From: Chelonoidis abingdonii
Lineage: Eukaryota; Chordata; Testudines; Testudinidae
Length of the DNA: 64,000 nt
Direction of reading: 5' to 3'
Assembly: GCF_003597395.2 (NCBI RefSeq)
Contig: NC_133782.1
Coordinates: forward strand, 5,931,697 to 5,995,696
Below the pieces are notes generated by a model that did no database searches, was not told the origin of the DNA, and was given only the letters and a program-made list of their open reading frames with translations. Of this stretch, positions 41,292-53,100 are shown piece after piece. Position 1 is the stretch's first letter, and each line of letters opens with the position of its first letter. The translations under genes and the position numbers were made by a program.

Positions 41292-41590
41292 AAGGCCTTG
41301 GCTACACTGGCGCTTTACAGCACTGCAACTTTCTCAGTGGTGTGAAAAAACACCGCCCCCCCCCCCCCCCGAGCGCAGCAAGTTACAGCGCTGCAAAGCG
41401 CCAGTGTAAACAGTGCCCCAGCGCTGGGAGCGTGGCTCCCAGCGCGGCAAACTAATCCCCACGGGAAGGTGAGTACGTGCAGCACTGGGAGAGCTCTCTG
41501 CCGGCGTCATGACCTCACTCGCACTTCAAAGCGCTGCCGCGCGAGAGCTTCCGCGGCAGCACTTTGGAGTTTCGAGTGTAGCCAAGCCCC
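41292..41590. mobile_element. MITE-like DNA transposon with terminal inverted repeats and a C15 tract
   Basis: The left end GGCCTTGGCTACACT is complementary to the right end AGTGTAGCCAAGCCCC. Inside, TGGCGCTTTACAGC pairs with GCTGCAAAGCGCCA. A run of 15 C occurs at 41356-41370. There is no ORF of interest. It is non-autonomous and probably hAT-like, but no target duplication was confirmed. Confidence 0.6.
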
Positions 41591-41826
41591 AAACGTACAG
41601 ACATGACCAGTATGAAAGAACCAACCTGAACCTCAACTGCCAATGAAGGCTGCAGCCTCAAATTTGAGGTTAAAGTTTATTTTATTTCCTATTCTGCTTT
41701 TCATAGACTCCATTAAAAACAAATCATATCCCACTTTCAGCCAGATGCATGTCACTCCATGTCCCATGTTTTAAGCTACACATTATATGATGAAGGCCCA
41801 GGGTCATCAAGTCAAGAGTTTACTGA

Positions 41827-41850
41827 GAGAGAGAGAGAGAGAGAAAAAAA
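41827..41850. repeat. (GA)n microsatellite followed by an A run
   Basis: A short dinucleotide array of nine or so GA units continues into nine or ten A. Confidence 0.8.
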
Positions 41851-43039
41851 AAATGATTTTGGTTTGTCCTTGTCTGCTAAATTCTTATCATATAGTGTAA
41901 AGCCACACTCACACCTTTGATGAGCAGAGTAACACATGGACACATTTATTTCATGTGTAGGCATTTCTGTGTCAGTGGCACGAGTGCTTAGAACTTGTCC
42001 TTAATCTCTAGTCTTTGAAAAGTCAGTCTCTGTTTGCAGACACTCCACTTAAACCAGTGCTTCTCAAAATGTGGTACATCAGCTTGATATTTTCTACCAA
42101 TTCATTTCACAATAATATTTTAAGAAGATAGTACATGAACCAATATAGTTAAGTTCAAACGAATCTATTACCAGCTTATAAAACAATACACCTTCATAAA
42201 GTTATCAGTGTTCAAGCATGTTGCTGCATGAAAGAGGTTCTGCTGATGGATATGATCAATTTTCTCTGGTGTATCCAGTGCACTTTTCCTTAAAGTATCA
42301 GACTATGCATAGTAAGTGCCTGAGACTGCACTTTCAATCTGATCAAGAATGACTGAAATGCCTCTGAAATCGTTTGATGGAAAAGGTAACAGCTGCATAT
42401 TAACTGGCAAATAAACCTCTACTATACATTTGTGGGCCTAATAGATGTGCTTGTTTTGCAACAGATGTTGTCTCCTTACAGATTTTAGTGCTCAAAGAAA
42501 TCACATGCAGATGAACGTACAACATGGTCCATCCAGTAGAAGATCCTGCTAGTCAAAAATGACCAAGGTAATGTGGCCATAAGCAGTGTGTGTTGGCAGA
42601 GGCAGTTGGCACATCTAATAAAGCCTTCACAAACTGCCTAGAAGAACCGAGTTTAAATGAAATCTGGTTCATACCAGTTTGATCAGAATCCTCACACGCA
42701 GGACATTTCCCTTCCTCCAGAGCATGTTTGATGAGGAAATACAATTAATGCAGAAGAAACAGAACAGCGACAGATTCACACTGCTTGCACACTTCTCAGC
42801 TGGAGGGGGAAAATAGACTGCACTTCTACACTGGGGGATGGCTTTAACATTTTTAGAAAACTGTGGGGGGGAAGGAGTCAGTGACTAGGAGTATGTAAAC
42901 TGAAGGGAAATCATGAAAACATGTTTGATTTACAGGGGGAGGAAGTGGCCATTCCTCCTGTCTCAGGAGAATTCTTTACTTGCCTGCAGCTGGGGGTGGG
43001 GAACTCTGCTAGAACACACACGCTGTAAAAACCGGACTG
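41851..43039. other. PPDPF intron 1, nothing assignable
   Basis: No gene or bounded element was recognised between the microsatellite and the CpG-rich promoter. Confidence 0.4.
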
Positions 43040-44110
43040 AACTGGCTCGCAGCAGCCTACAGAGAGCCCCATCCCATCCCCCTAGCCTAGCTTCTAGCTC
43101 CGTACTTCGCTGCACGCGTGATCCAACTCGCTCAGCGCGTCTCAAGTAATTTGTGGGGGAAGGAGAGAGGAAAAAGGCATGTCCAGGATTTAGGGGGTAG
43201 ATTTGGGGGTGTCCGGATGTTCGGTCTCATATCCTACCATAACAAAAGCCAGGCCCAGGAAGCAATGCCCCCTCTCAGCTCTACGGTCAGCACTGGGGAG
43301 CCGCGGTAACACCACCGCAGCAAAGTGTGTCTAGACGCTGCACGGCGACGGGTTTGGGTTAAAAGATCCCCTAAGACGCGTGCAAGGGGGGGAAAAAACA
43401 ACAAGACAAAGACAGAGCATCGGACCCTGCACATGGGGGGAGCGTCCTCTGCGGAAAGGAAACAGTTGCCAACATCCCGAAGGAACTCGGCGCAGTTCTC
43501 CCCGGGTGCCCGCAGCTCTGACCGACTGGTTCCACGGGCCACGGAACGTCGGGCCACGGGCCCCGACCCACGCCCCGATAACAAGTAAACCCCCATCCAC
43601 GTCGCTTACGATGCAACTGACAAAGCCACCGGCAGCCCGTTTCACTCCTGTTTCGTGGAGACACGGGGAACCTCTATTTTTCTTCCGCTTCAAATCTTCA
43701 CCCACATCCCCTAGTTGCCCCGTACCTAAAGGGGTGGGGGGGCGGTTAGCTGGAAAGCCCCTGTCAAGTCTGGGACAGTTTCACCGACGCAGAGCGAGGA
43801 GGGGGGGAGAAGTCCCCCCAAATGAGAGGAAAACACTTGAAAGAGCCTTTAAAGGCGAGATCTGGGGCCAGCCCATCCTCCTCGGTCTCCCCACACGAGC
43901 AAGACTCGGCAGCCTGTCTGGGAGAAAACCCAGCAATCAGCCCTTCCCCAAATCGACACAATACACTCGGTTTAACAAAGCTGCGGTGGCACAGATCACT
44001 TGATCCACGGACAGCCGCCACCCCTCTCTGGCATCCCCAGCTGCTCAAAGTTTCCCTTCGCGCAGCTGCTCTCGGAATCCCCAGCCCGACTGGGTTCGGG
44101 GGGATGTTAC

Positions 44111-44268
44111 CTTGTTTCTTTTCAGCGCTGCTGCCAGCAGCGCCCTCACGGCTTGAGATCACAGGTGGCGAGGCTCCGGGGAGTAAACGCTAGGCCACAG
44201 AGCCCATTTGCAAAGGAGATACTGGGGGTGCACTCCACGTCCACGAACACAGCCAAGGTCTAAGGGGT
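44111..44268 (-). other. PPDPF: Predicted non-coding first exon of PPDPF (5' UTR)
   Basis: Exon 2 begins with a splice acceptor just upstream of the ATG, so a 5' exon is required. On the minus strand a TATA box at 44304-44297 predicts a start near 44268. A consensus donor (CAAG then GTAACA) follows, giving exon end 44111 and a first intron of about 7.15 kb. The exon holds a five-codon upstream ORF (44207-44190, MGSVA then TAG). This is inferred from signals only. Confidence 0.5.
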
Positions 44269-44296
44269 TTCAGAGGCAACGCCGCAGCAGCATGGC

Positions 44297-44304
44297 TTTA
44301 TATA
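44297..44304 (-). promoter_or_regulatory. TATA box of the putative PPDPF promoter
   Basis: The minus strand reads CCTATATAAAGCC inside otherwise GC-rich DNA. GC-box-like GGGCGGGG lies just upstream of it in the transcription direction (about 44356-44364). Its distance to the predicted exon 1 fits a focused start 25-30 nt downstream. Confidence 0.55.
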
Positions 44305-44430
44305 GGCCGGAGCCCACGGCTCGTCACGGCTCGTGTGCAGGCGGGGGACGCCCCCAGTGGGCGGGGAGACGGCAGGGAGGAGCAGGTTTCTTGTCCGCGC
44401 TGGGGTCGGAACGTGTCAGCCCCACGGGTG

Positions 44431-45875
44431 ATTGCACAGACTCTCTGTGGTGGTGTCTGGCGCCTTGTGTATTGCTAATCCCGAGTTCACACGCTCAGCA
44501 AGCAGGAAAAGGGCGTGAAATGATTCGGAGGGGGTCACTTGGCAGATCAAAACCTGCCTCCCGTTGGGAAGAAAACAGGCAACATTTTGCAAACAGCCCT
44601 GCCCCTGCCCCTGCCCTTGGGGGCAATAATATTAATGATTAAATTAATAGGGCAAAATCACCCGTGATGCAACTCTGCTTAAGTGAAGGGTGTTACACCC
44701 AGGGTGAATCTGGTTTATTAATGTAGTTATATGTGTAATATTTTGTTTTGTTCTGGCATTTACACTCATCCGTGTAAATAAATTAATACAAAATGTAAGG
44801 ATTAGAAAGGGGAAATTGAGGTCCTTGCAATGAGCTCAGGAGTTCACCTGCCCAGAGCTCCCTGCAGGATTGGGAGGATATGCCTCAATCCTACAAATGC
44901 TTCTGTCAATGGAGTTTCTTATATGACCCCTTATCACCATAGTATTTGAGGACCTCAGGATCGTTAATGCCACAACATCCTTTGAGGTAGGAGGCTATCA
45001 TCTGTTGTACAGATGTGGAACTGGGTGACAGGCTGAGGTTACACAGGAAGGCTATGGCTGATGGCGACCCAGGAAATGAATAGGGCTGCTAGTCTGGCTC
45101 CCTATCCACCAGGCCACACTTTATGCTATGTGTACTTAAGCCACTGCATTACTTTACTCAGCTGACTAGTTCCAAAGCTGTAAGTGGGACTACTCACATA
45201 GTTAAGTTATTAATGTTCTTCAGTGTTTGCAGGTCCAAGTCCATATACAGTGCAGCATAAATGCAATTCCATACTATGACATAAATCAACACAGCAAAGC
45301 AATTGCTTATTCAAGTCTCTGATCCTGCAGCCCTCACAGAATATTCCCATTCCGTAGGAGTTTGGGTTATAGAAAGACAGCAAGATATGAACGCCCATCA
45401 ACTGTTTCTTACAAAAGTGAAGGAAGCATCTGGGATTAGGTATACATTTCTTTCTCACTTTAGTGTTGTTGAGCCAAGGGTGCAGAACTGCTTGAAGCAC
45501 AGTACAGAATGTTCCTGGGCAAAAAGAAAACAAAGCACCTTTCTCTGGCAATTTAAACTCCCTTTTAAATAAAGATTCAATCCATCACAATAACAACATC
45601 TGGGTAAATTCAACAAACCAGCACTCCTGTTAAACGCCCAGATTTTGAACTCCTATCTTCATGCGCTCACCTGTGTGGATCTAATTGCAATATTAGTAAC
45701 AAGGGAAGCAAACTTTCAGTTTGTCATCTCTCCGTATGCAGCAAACTAATTATTTTTAAAGGACACTTTCTAAGGGATATATCCTGTCATTGATTTTTAA
45801 GCAAAACTCCCCACTGAAATCAGTGGGGAATTCTGCCTAAACGTCAATGACAATACATGAATTTGGGTCTTTTTC
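44431..45875. other. Intergenic upstream of PPDPF, with a MIR-like fragment
   Basis: Around 44925-45125 the order GGTAGGAGGCTATCATC, CTGGGTGACAGGCTGAGGTT, TGGCTCCCTATCCACCAGGC suggests an antisense MIR-like SINE. Otherwise nothing is assignable. Confidence 0.45.
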
Positions 45876-45879
45876 ATAT

Positions 45880-46075
45880 TTTCAGTGCAAGGTCTGGCAG
45901 AATCAGCAAGATATTAGGATTGGGCAAATTACTTCACCCCCTTCCTGTGCCTTGGTTTACCCATCTATTTAATGGAGATAATAAAACTGACCTACCTTCC
46001 AGGGATGTTATCAGGGATTAGTTAATTACTGTAATGGACTTTGAATATAGAAATGCTAAACAAATTACTGTTTAA
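45880..46075 (+). mobile_element. MIR-like SINE
   Basis: GGGCAAATTACTTCACCCCC, CTGTGCCTTGGTTTACCCAT and AATGGAGATAATAAAACTGA, with ACCTACCTTCCAGGGATGTT, match the MIR consensus order well. Plus orientation. Confidence 0.72.
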
Positions 46076-46329
46076 ATAATCCTTTGGTAGCTTTAGATGC
46101 AAATCTATGTTTAGCCAGTGATGTTTTGTTTTTCTGCATCACAGACGCTCATGGGTTTGTTATGGTAGGGTTCCTCATAAGAATTTGACTAGTATTAATT
46201 ATATAGCTTCAAAACATTTTTTAAAAAACACCAGGACCCTTTAAATGCATGTGCTACGCACACACCTTCTGGGCGTGGTCTCCCACAGAGAGAGAGATAA
46301 AATGAGTCTGCTTGACAGCTTTAGCTAAC

Positions 46330-46440
46330 AGCCAATTGGCTTTTTGCTCATGCGGTAGAGGCTCATGCGCTAAGCTCCAGAGGTCCCCAGTTGGATCCTG
46401 CCCATTGACGACAGGGGTCTGTCAGCATTACACGTGCACA
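46330..46440 (+). mobile_element. tRNA-derived SINE-like element
   Basis: GCTCATGCGGTAGAGGCTCA resembles a tRNA A box and the AGTTGGATCCTG stretch near 46389 resembles a B box, with spacing like a tRNA head. It does not fold as a complete tRNA by eye and lacks an obvious anticodon arm, so it is more likely a SINE head than a functional tRNA gene. Confidence 0.45.
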
Positions 46441-48110
46441 GCATTAACTAGTGTGTAGCAAGATAATTATATGGCTCATGAAGTAACCAGAATTAGGAAA
46501 TATATAAAAGAATAAAATATATACATAGAATAAAATATATACATGCTAAATTTTGGACTTCCAAACCATTTTGTCTTAGTAAAGTCAAGAGTGTGTTGCA
46601 AATTCATCTTCAAATCTATCCTGGTGTATACTGTGTGTCCTTTCTAATTACTCCTAATGATACCTAATGGCACTTTCCCACAAAGGATGTAGAATTGCTT
46701 TATATACTATAGTGTCTGAGTTGAGCTAATTGCTTTTATAAGTGATGGAGCCTAGAATAAAAGATATCCTGTGTGTGTGATGGCTCCATGCATGTTCACA
46801 TTCAACACTGCTTTTCAAAGTTAGTTAAATGAGTAATGTTGTGGTTAAGACAATCACTCCGTCATGGAAAGTGGGAATGAATCAAGGCTCTATAGCATGC
46901 TGATTCAGAAAGGATCAGGTCTCCACCCTATGTCAGTTACCATCTACACTGTAATATGTATGTTTTCCAAAAGGAAAACGAGTTAAGGTAAAATACATAT
47001 TGATATAGAGTTTTACAGTGGGATTAGGGGTGAGACCCCCATGCAGTTTCCCAGCACAAGGCTTCTCTATGCAAGCTGAGTGTGTTGGGGGTGGAGAAAG
47101 GGAATTTTACTGGTTACTAGGAGTGAAACTCAGCCGTTTTAAATCCAGAACGGAAGTCAGGAGTTGGCTGGGGGTTTCTCTCCTATTCCCATCTACTTCT
47201 CTTCTTCTCCTGCAGCTGTTTTCATTCAGCGCCATGCTTTTCACCCAGACCATCTCCAGATTCCATATTGGGTGTGAAAGCCAATGCTGAATCTGGCAGC
47301 TGGCTTTTGTCCTTACTCGGCTCGGGAGATAAAGCCTTTCATGCAATGTAATGTACTTGGCAAAAACATCAGGAATAAACCAACTCTGCAGATCTGGCTG
47401 AAGCAGCTGGCCTCTGGTCTCTGTCATAGTCACCAGAACGTGAAGCCGTACATTAATAAAGCTGTAACTGAATTATAAAGGAACACCATCTGCTTCCCCT
47501 CCCCCCACTCAAAATACAGTGTACCATTCCCTTTTTTCTAACTTCTTAGAAACCTAAATATGGATATATTTCCTCCTCTGAGTTTTACCTTTACTACCTG
47601 GCACACCTCGTTATTTGCCAAACAGGAAAGTTACATCTCAAGAGACACACACAACCACTGAGCTGTGTGGGTGCTTGAAAACGGGGTAACTCTTTGCTTC
47701 CTTGTGTTTGTACCAGCATCTCTGATGATTAGGTTGCAGAAGAACTTGGGGAATAGTTTTGATTGGGCTCTGGCTGCTGCAGAGCTAGGGGATCATAAGA
47801 GCACCAAACTTTGTTTTTGTGTAGGGCCTACAAGAACTATCACTGTTGTTTCTTTATAGTAGTTGGAGGGAGAGAGTTGTTTGTTGTTAAAGTCGTGATT
47901 TAAAAAACAAAACAAAACAGGGCTGGATACTGGCCCCAGGCAGCAAGTGGAGAAATCTCTTGGTGAAAGGGAACTTCCCACTGGCATAAATCTGGTAGAG
48001 CGGGCTTCTGCACCCACCAAATTCATCCTGACACTGGGACATATCAGAGAAGGGAAAGGCTCTGATCTCCTGCACTGATCATTTACTGGACTATAGCCCT
48101 ATATAGACTA
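46441..48110. other. Intergenic, nothing assignable
   Basis: A short duplicated motif AGAATAAAATATATACAT occurs twice near 46508-46543. No gene seen. Confidence 0.4.
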
Positions 48111-48118
48111 TACACCTG

Positions 48119-48959
48119 CAGGACCGGCGCTAGGGTTTCTGGCGCCCTAGGCCCCAGGACATTTTGCCGCCCCGCGCGCGGGTCTCGCGGCTCCGGCGGA
48201 GCTGCCGCAGGCATGCCTGCGGCAGGTCCACCGGAACAGCGGTTCCCTNNNNNNNNNNNNNNNNNNNNNNNNNNNNNNNNNNNNNNNNNNNNNNNNNNNN
48301 NNNNNNNNNNNNNNNNNNNNNNNNNNNNNNNNNNNNNNNNNNNNNNNNNNNNNNNNNNNNNNNNNNNNNNNNNNNNNNNNNNNNNNNNNNNNNNNNNNNN
48401 NNNNNNNNNNNNNNNNNNNNNNNNNNNNNNNNNNNNNNNNNNNNNNNNNNNNNNNNNNNNNNNNNNNNNNNNNNNNNNNNNNNNNNNNNNNNNNNNNNNN
48501 NNNNNNNNNNNNNNNNNNNNNNNNNNNNNNNNNNNNNNNNNNNNNNNNNNNNNNNNNNNNNNNNNNNNNNNNNNNNNNNNNNNNNNNNNNNNNNNNNNNN
48601 NNNNNNNNNNNNNNNNNNNNNNNNNNNNNNNNNNNNNNNNNNNNNNNNNNNNNNNNNNNNNNNNNNNNNNNNNNNNNNNNNNNNNNNNNNNNNNNNNNNN
48701 NNNNNNNNNNNNNNNNNNNNNNNNNNNNNNNNNNNNNNNNNNNNNNNNNNNNNNNNNNNNNNNNNNNNNNNNNNNNCTGACCCGGGGGACATCTTGGGCT
48801 GCCGGCTGCAGGCAGCTGCTGCCGCCGGCAGCTCAGCCCCTCCAGCAGCAGCAGCTGCAACCATTTAAAAAAATTTGGGGGGGCGCCACTTTTTGGCACC
48901 CCCAAATCTTGGCACCCTAGGCAACCGCCTAGTTGGCCTAAATGGTTGCACCAGCCCTG
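48119..48959. mobile_element. hAT-type DNA transposon with exact 8-bp target duplication, interrupted by a gap
   Basis: The left end CAGGACCGGCGCTAG and the right end GGTTGCACCAGCCCTG (reverse complement CAGGGCTGGTGCAACC) form imperfect terminal inverted repeats. TACACCTG flanks both sides exactly (48111-48118 and 48960-48967). The 8-bp duplication and CAGGG-type ends are hAT hallmarks. The interior is very GC-rich with palindromic GCCGCAGGCATGCCTGCGGC, and most of it is replaced by 528 N, so any transposase remnant cannot be judged. Confidence 0.8.
48249..48776. other. Assembly gap, 528 N
   Basis: The gap lies inside a GC-rich transposon. Open frames reported across it are artefacts of translating N. 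Confidence 0.98.
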
Positions 48960-49527
48960 TACACCTGTGGCCTATGTTTCAGCAGTCCTGAGGCTGCTCT
49001 AACTAACTGGGTCTGGGGCCCACACTGGTCCACAGAATCAGAGAGCCAGAAGCAACTTCCTAACTTTCTCTCCACTTGTGTACCGTGAACAGAGCTCAGG
49101 TGCAGGGGAAATTCTGGCCCATAATATTTAGAAACTGGAGATCACTTCTGATCAGTGCACAGGCCACGTAACCAGGGTGAATGGCAGGGAGAATTGCATC
49201 AATGGGTGGGGTCAGAATCTCCTGCCATGTCTCCTCTACTGCTGCTACTTTAACCTTAGGGACAGCAATATGAGCTTACAGTGATGCCCCTCTAGCACTA
49301 GCATGACATTTCATGCTGCCTGCAGCTTATAGTGTAAAACAGAATATACACGGCTACCATGTCATGTCTGATATGTTGGGTTTGTGTGACTCATACATGA
49401 ACAGTAACAAAACCAACTTCTTTCCTATTTTACATTCCATGCACATGTGAAGCACATCCAAAAATCTCTCTTCCTTACAAAACAATGTTGCCAACTCTTG
49501 GAGTATCACCATGAGTCTGGCAATTGA

Positions 49528-49700
49528 ACATAAACACATAAGAATGGCCACACTGGGTCAGATCAATGGTCCATCTAGCCCAGTATCCTGTCTTCCAACA
49601 GTCGCCAATGCCCAGATTCTTCAGAGAGAATGAATAGAACAAGTAAACAAGTGATCCATCTACTGGTGCTTTTCTTAAAGCCCCAGCTCCTGGAGTCATG
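49528..49700 (-). mobile_element. CR1-like LINE 3' end, antisense
   Basis: CACATAAGAATGGCCACACT, GGGTCAGATCAATGGTCCAT and CTAGCCCAGTATCCTGTCTT are the reverse complement of the CR1 3' terminal consensus present at 35640-35826. Confidence 0.7.
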
Positions 49701-49829
49701 AGCTTATGTGAGAATTTTCGCTTTCATTAAAACAACAATAACAACAACAAAGGTTCTAGTCCTCCTGGTTGCAAAGAAAACCTGGGAAACATGCCCCAAA
49801 CACATCCTAAAAGCTCAGAAACCTTAAGG

Positions 49830-50162
49830 CAGTGTTTCTCAAACTGAGATTGCCGCTTGTGTAGGGAAAGCGCCTGGTGGGCCAGGCCGGTTTGTTTACC
49901 TGCCCCGTCTGCAGGTCCGGCCAATTGCGGCTTTCACTGGCCGCAGTTCGCTGCTCCAGGCCAGTGTGAGCTGCTGGAAGCAGCACGGGCCGAGGGGCAT
50001 ACAGGCTGCTGCTTCCAGCAGCTCCCACTGGCCCGCAGCGGCGAACTGCTGCCAGCAGGAGCCACAATCGGCCAGACCTGCGGACGGGGCAGGTAAACAA
50101 ACCAGCCCGGCCCACCAGGGGTTTTCCCTACATAAGCAGTGACCCCAGTTTGAGAAACCCTG
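49830..50162. mobile_element. hAT-type MITE, 333 bp, near-complete palindrome
   Basis: The ends CAGTGTTTCTCAAACTG and CAGTTTGAGAAACCCTG are inverted repeats. Flanks CCTTAAGG (49822-49829) and CCTTAAGA (50163-50170) form an 8-bp target duplication with one change. The interior is also self-complementary, for example GTTTACCTGCCCCG against CGGGGCAGGTAAAC. It is non-autonomous. Confidence 0.8.
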
Positions 50163-50170
50163 CCTTAAGA

Positions 50171-53100
50171 CAAACAGAAAGAACCACAAATGTATATCTT
50201 TGATCTCATGATTTTAAATCCCATCTTAGGATTTTTGAATACTTGGTGTTGGCAATGCTGAAAACATATCTTTCTGCATGGGCACTGGAAAACTTGGAGC
50301 ATTTTCATATGCGCTTATGTTGTTTTATCAGCCAGTTGTAAATACTCCATTCGGAAAGGAAATGATAGCCCTGTACATCGTTCCTTCGGCGAGACAGTGC
50401 AATATCCTGGTGAAATACTGCAGACATGTTGCATTGTCTCTTGCAGCTATGGAAAAATCACCTCCGTCTCCCCAGTGAACACAACTTGCTGGGAGTGCCG
50501 CTAAAGAAGTCAACATTTCCCAACCACTCATGCACTCTAGAGTCTAAGCTTAGGCCAGGAAATAACTAATACAAAGCATCTGTGCCAAAGAGCAATGGGC
50601 CTTTTCATTGGTAACAGCATTATCCCATCTCTGTAACGGACGTATTGCCTTCAGAGAGTTACTGCACACAAATATGTTTGTTCCAGTTTGGTACCTAAGC
50701 CCCTGTTTGCACACATAATAACGGAGGCCAGTGCCTGGAAATACGGACCAAACAGAGCAGCAACAAAGCAAGAGGCTTTTTCCTGAAGTCCAGAATATTT
50801 ATCCAAACGTCCAGTGAACTTATAAGGCCAGACTGTTCGTGGTCAGCCTTGTGCCATTGCACAAGGGGAAGAGTGCACAGGAAGCTTCTTGCCTGCATTT
50901 CCCCATGTTTCCAGAGCAAGGGACCAGAGACAATTGCACCACCTGTGCTTTGGAGAGTGCAGGGACTGCCACCTTCCATGTGCCCTCCCACCCCCCAGAG
51001 GCAGGCATGATTTCCAAGGTGATGGATAGGTGGATAAGGGGCTGTAAGGTCATGGCCCCACCGATGCTCATTGTTGCTGACCCTAAATGTTCAAAAATCA
51101 CGAGTCAGCCCTCCGCCCCCCTCACAGTCATGAAAGCAGCTTCAACATGAGACTTTTACAGCCTCCCTCTCAGTATATTGATTCTTTTTGTTTCCTTTCT
51201 GGTTTCTGAGCCTTTGGAAGGCATTTGGGCCACATTTTCGAGTGTCCCTCTGCAACCACAAGGGCTAGAAACTTACTCTTCTAAAAAAAAAAAAAAAAAA
51301 AGAGCAAGAAGAAAGAAAGCTGAGAGTCCCATTGGAATCACTTGGGTCCAGCGCTTTAAATAATGCATTAAGTATTGAGAGATCAGCAATGAAATCCCAA
51401 GAGCTGGCAGCACTGTATTCTCTGCATTGACCCACATGGTGGCAAGGAGAGGGCGAGGGGGGCAGGGACCGTCCCCAGAGACGCCCAATGATGTTGGGGA
51501 GGGACAGTGCTTTCCTCAGGGACAACCTTTTCCTGAGCTGCTGCAGGGCAGTGTGGATTTCAGGGCTGTGACATAAGACGCCCTTTGAGCCTTTCCTATA
51601 GATATTGCCTTTTAGAGAGCTCAGTAGACACTGGAATGGTATAAGCTCTTTGCTGGCCACGGCCAGGGATACCACAGGCAGTACTAGGGGCCTTTAGCCC
51701 AGGCAACAGTCACATGACGACCTGATCTGCAGCTCGTTTCAGGATGCTGCCCTGTATCCAGGAGCCCGGTGCTCTGTGCAGAGAATGGTAATGCAAAGCC
51801 CACTCCTACTAGTACTAAACAGGTGATAGGAGGAAGGGAAATGAACCTTATGAGGGTCCATTTTTAGTCAGGTCTCCGCCCAGCTCACCCTTGTGCAGGT
51901 GCAAAATTGAGTGGGTGGTGGGAGGGAGGGGAATAGCGGCCAGGCAGCACCCACTGACTGCTGTGCACCTGGGACCCAAGGCTGCGGAGGTCGCACAGGT
52001 CCATAATGGCCAGGGTAGCATGCACGTGCACCCTGGTGGCCCAAATCACTCTCTAGCCCATAGCCCCAAGATATTGCCAGAACTTGGATTTACCACTCAA
52101 AATAGGTCGGCTAAAGAAGCGGCTGCTTTTCCTTTAAAGAGATGACACCCCCTGGTGAAGCAGGAGTGGAATGTTCCACACAGAGAACAATAACCTAGCT
52201 CCTCCTCCCCAGCCAGCTGAGGTGCAGCCAGTCCTGTTGGGATCAGCTTGCTCCAGAGCACTGAGCAATAGAGGCAACTGGGAGGACGTAGCACTGGCTA
52301 TTGATTAACCTTTCAGTGCAGGGAAACTTATAATTTGTTGCTCTACTAAAGCTGCAGGGCCTGCTGCTGCACTGTTAAACCCAATGGGACCAAGTCACGG
52401 CCTTGGTGAACTCAAGAGGCCCAATTCTGGCATCTTTACACACTCTGACTAGTACCTTTCATTACAAGGGAGAGTAGCAGACAACCTCCAATGACCATAC
52501 TTCACAGATTCCACTCCAGAGAGCTAGATTTCTGGCCCTCTTCCTCGTGCTAAGTAGGACCATACTTGGAGCACAGAGCAATTGCACTTGACTTGCTAGT
52601 GACTTCAGTAAAGTTACACTAGGGAGAACTTTGTCCATAAGTCTTTTGTCTTATTCATAAAAATAATCAGTGAGACATCCAATTAAAGAGAACCTCACTG
52701 TGAGGATAAGAATGAGTTTGAAGGGAGAAGAGGTGTCAGGCCTTGTGGTATCAAACGTAAAGCTTGTTCGAATGCCCAGTAGAAGAAATTGGAATGGTTT
52801 GATGTTTGTGTTTGAGAAGCAAAAACAATGGTGTGAGTTGGTTCATGTTCCAGGTAAGTACCTAGAGCTGAGCAATGGGAAAAACTGGGGCGAATCTTCA
52901 TCTGGTCTGACTTGGCGCTTCACTGAGATTGGTGTTCTGCCAATTCATATCAGCTGAGGATCTACCCCCAAGTCTCTGCAATTTCCCACAGTTCAGACAG
53001 AGCAGCTCAGTGACAGGCTCAAATGTCAATCAGCTGTAGCCCACTGTGGGGAGCTGCTGCCACCTATGGATAAGAATTGGCCTTAACCTTCTTTCCCAAA

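Larger units (their letters stand above)
43040..44430. promoter_or_regulatory. CpG-island-like promoter region
   Basis: This is the only long stretch outside repeats that is clearly rich in G+C and in CpG (for example CACGGCGACGGG and GGAACGTCGGGCC). It ends at the TATA box and first exon proposed for PPDPF. ORFs of up to 207 codons cross it on both strands, but they show no recognised domain and are expected in GC-rich DNA with few stops. A divergent non-coding transcript is possible but not shown. Confidence 0.6.

Noticed and set aside
43380..44003. 207-codon open frame in the CpG island, with overlapping frames on both strands
   Set aside because: GC-rich DNA with few stops explains it. 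No recognisable domain, and the PPDPF first exon and promoter account for the island.
46330..46440. Functional tRNA gene
   Set aside because: A- and B-box-like motifs are present but no full cloverleaf or anticodon arm could be drawn; a tRNA-derived SINE is more likely.
48130..48920. Several 230-250-codon frames across 48.1-48.9 kb
   Set aside because: They consist mostly of unknown residues from the 528-N gap inside a transposon.
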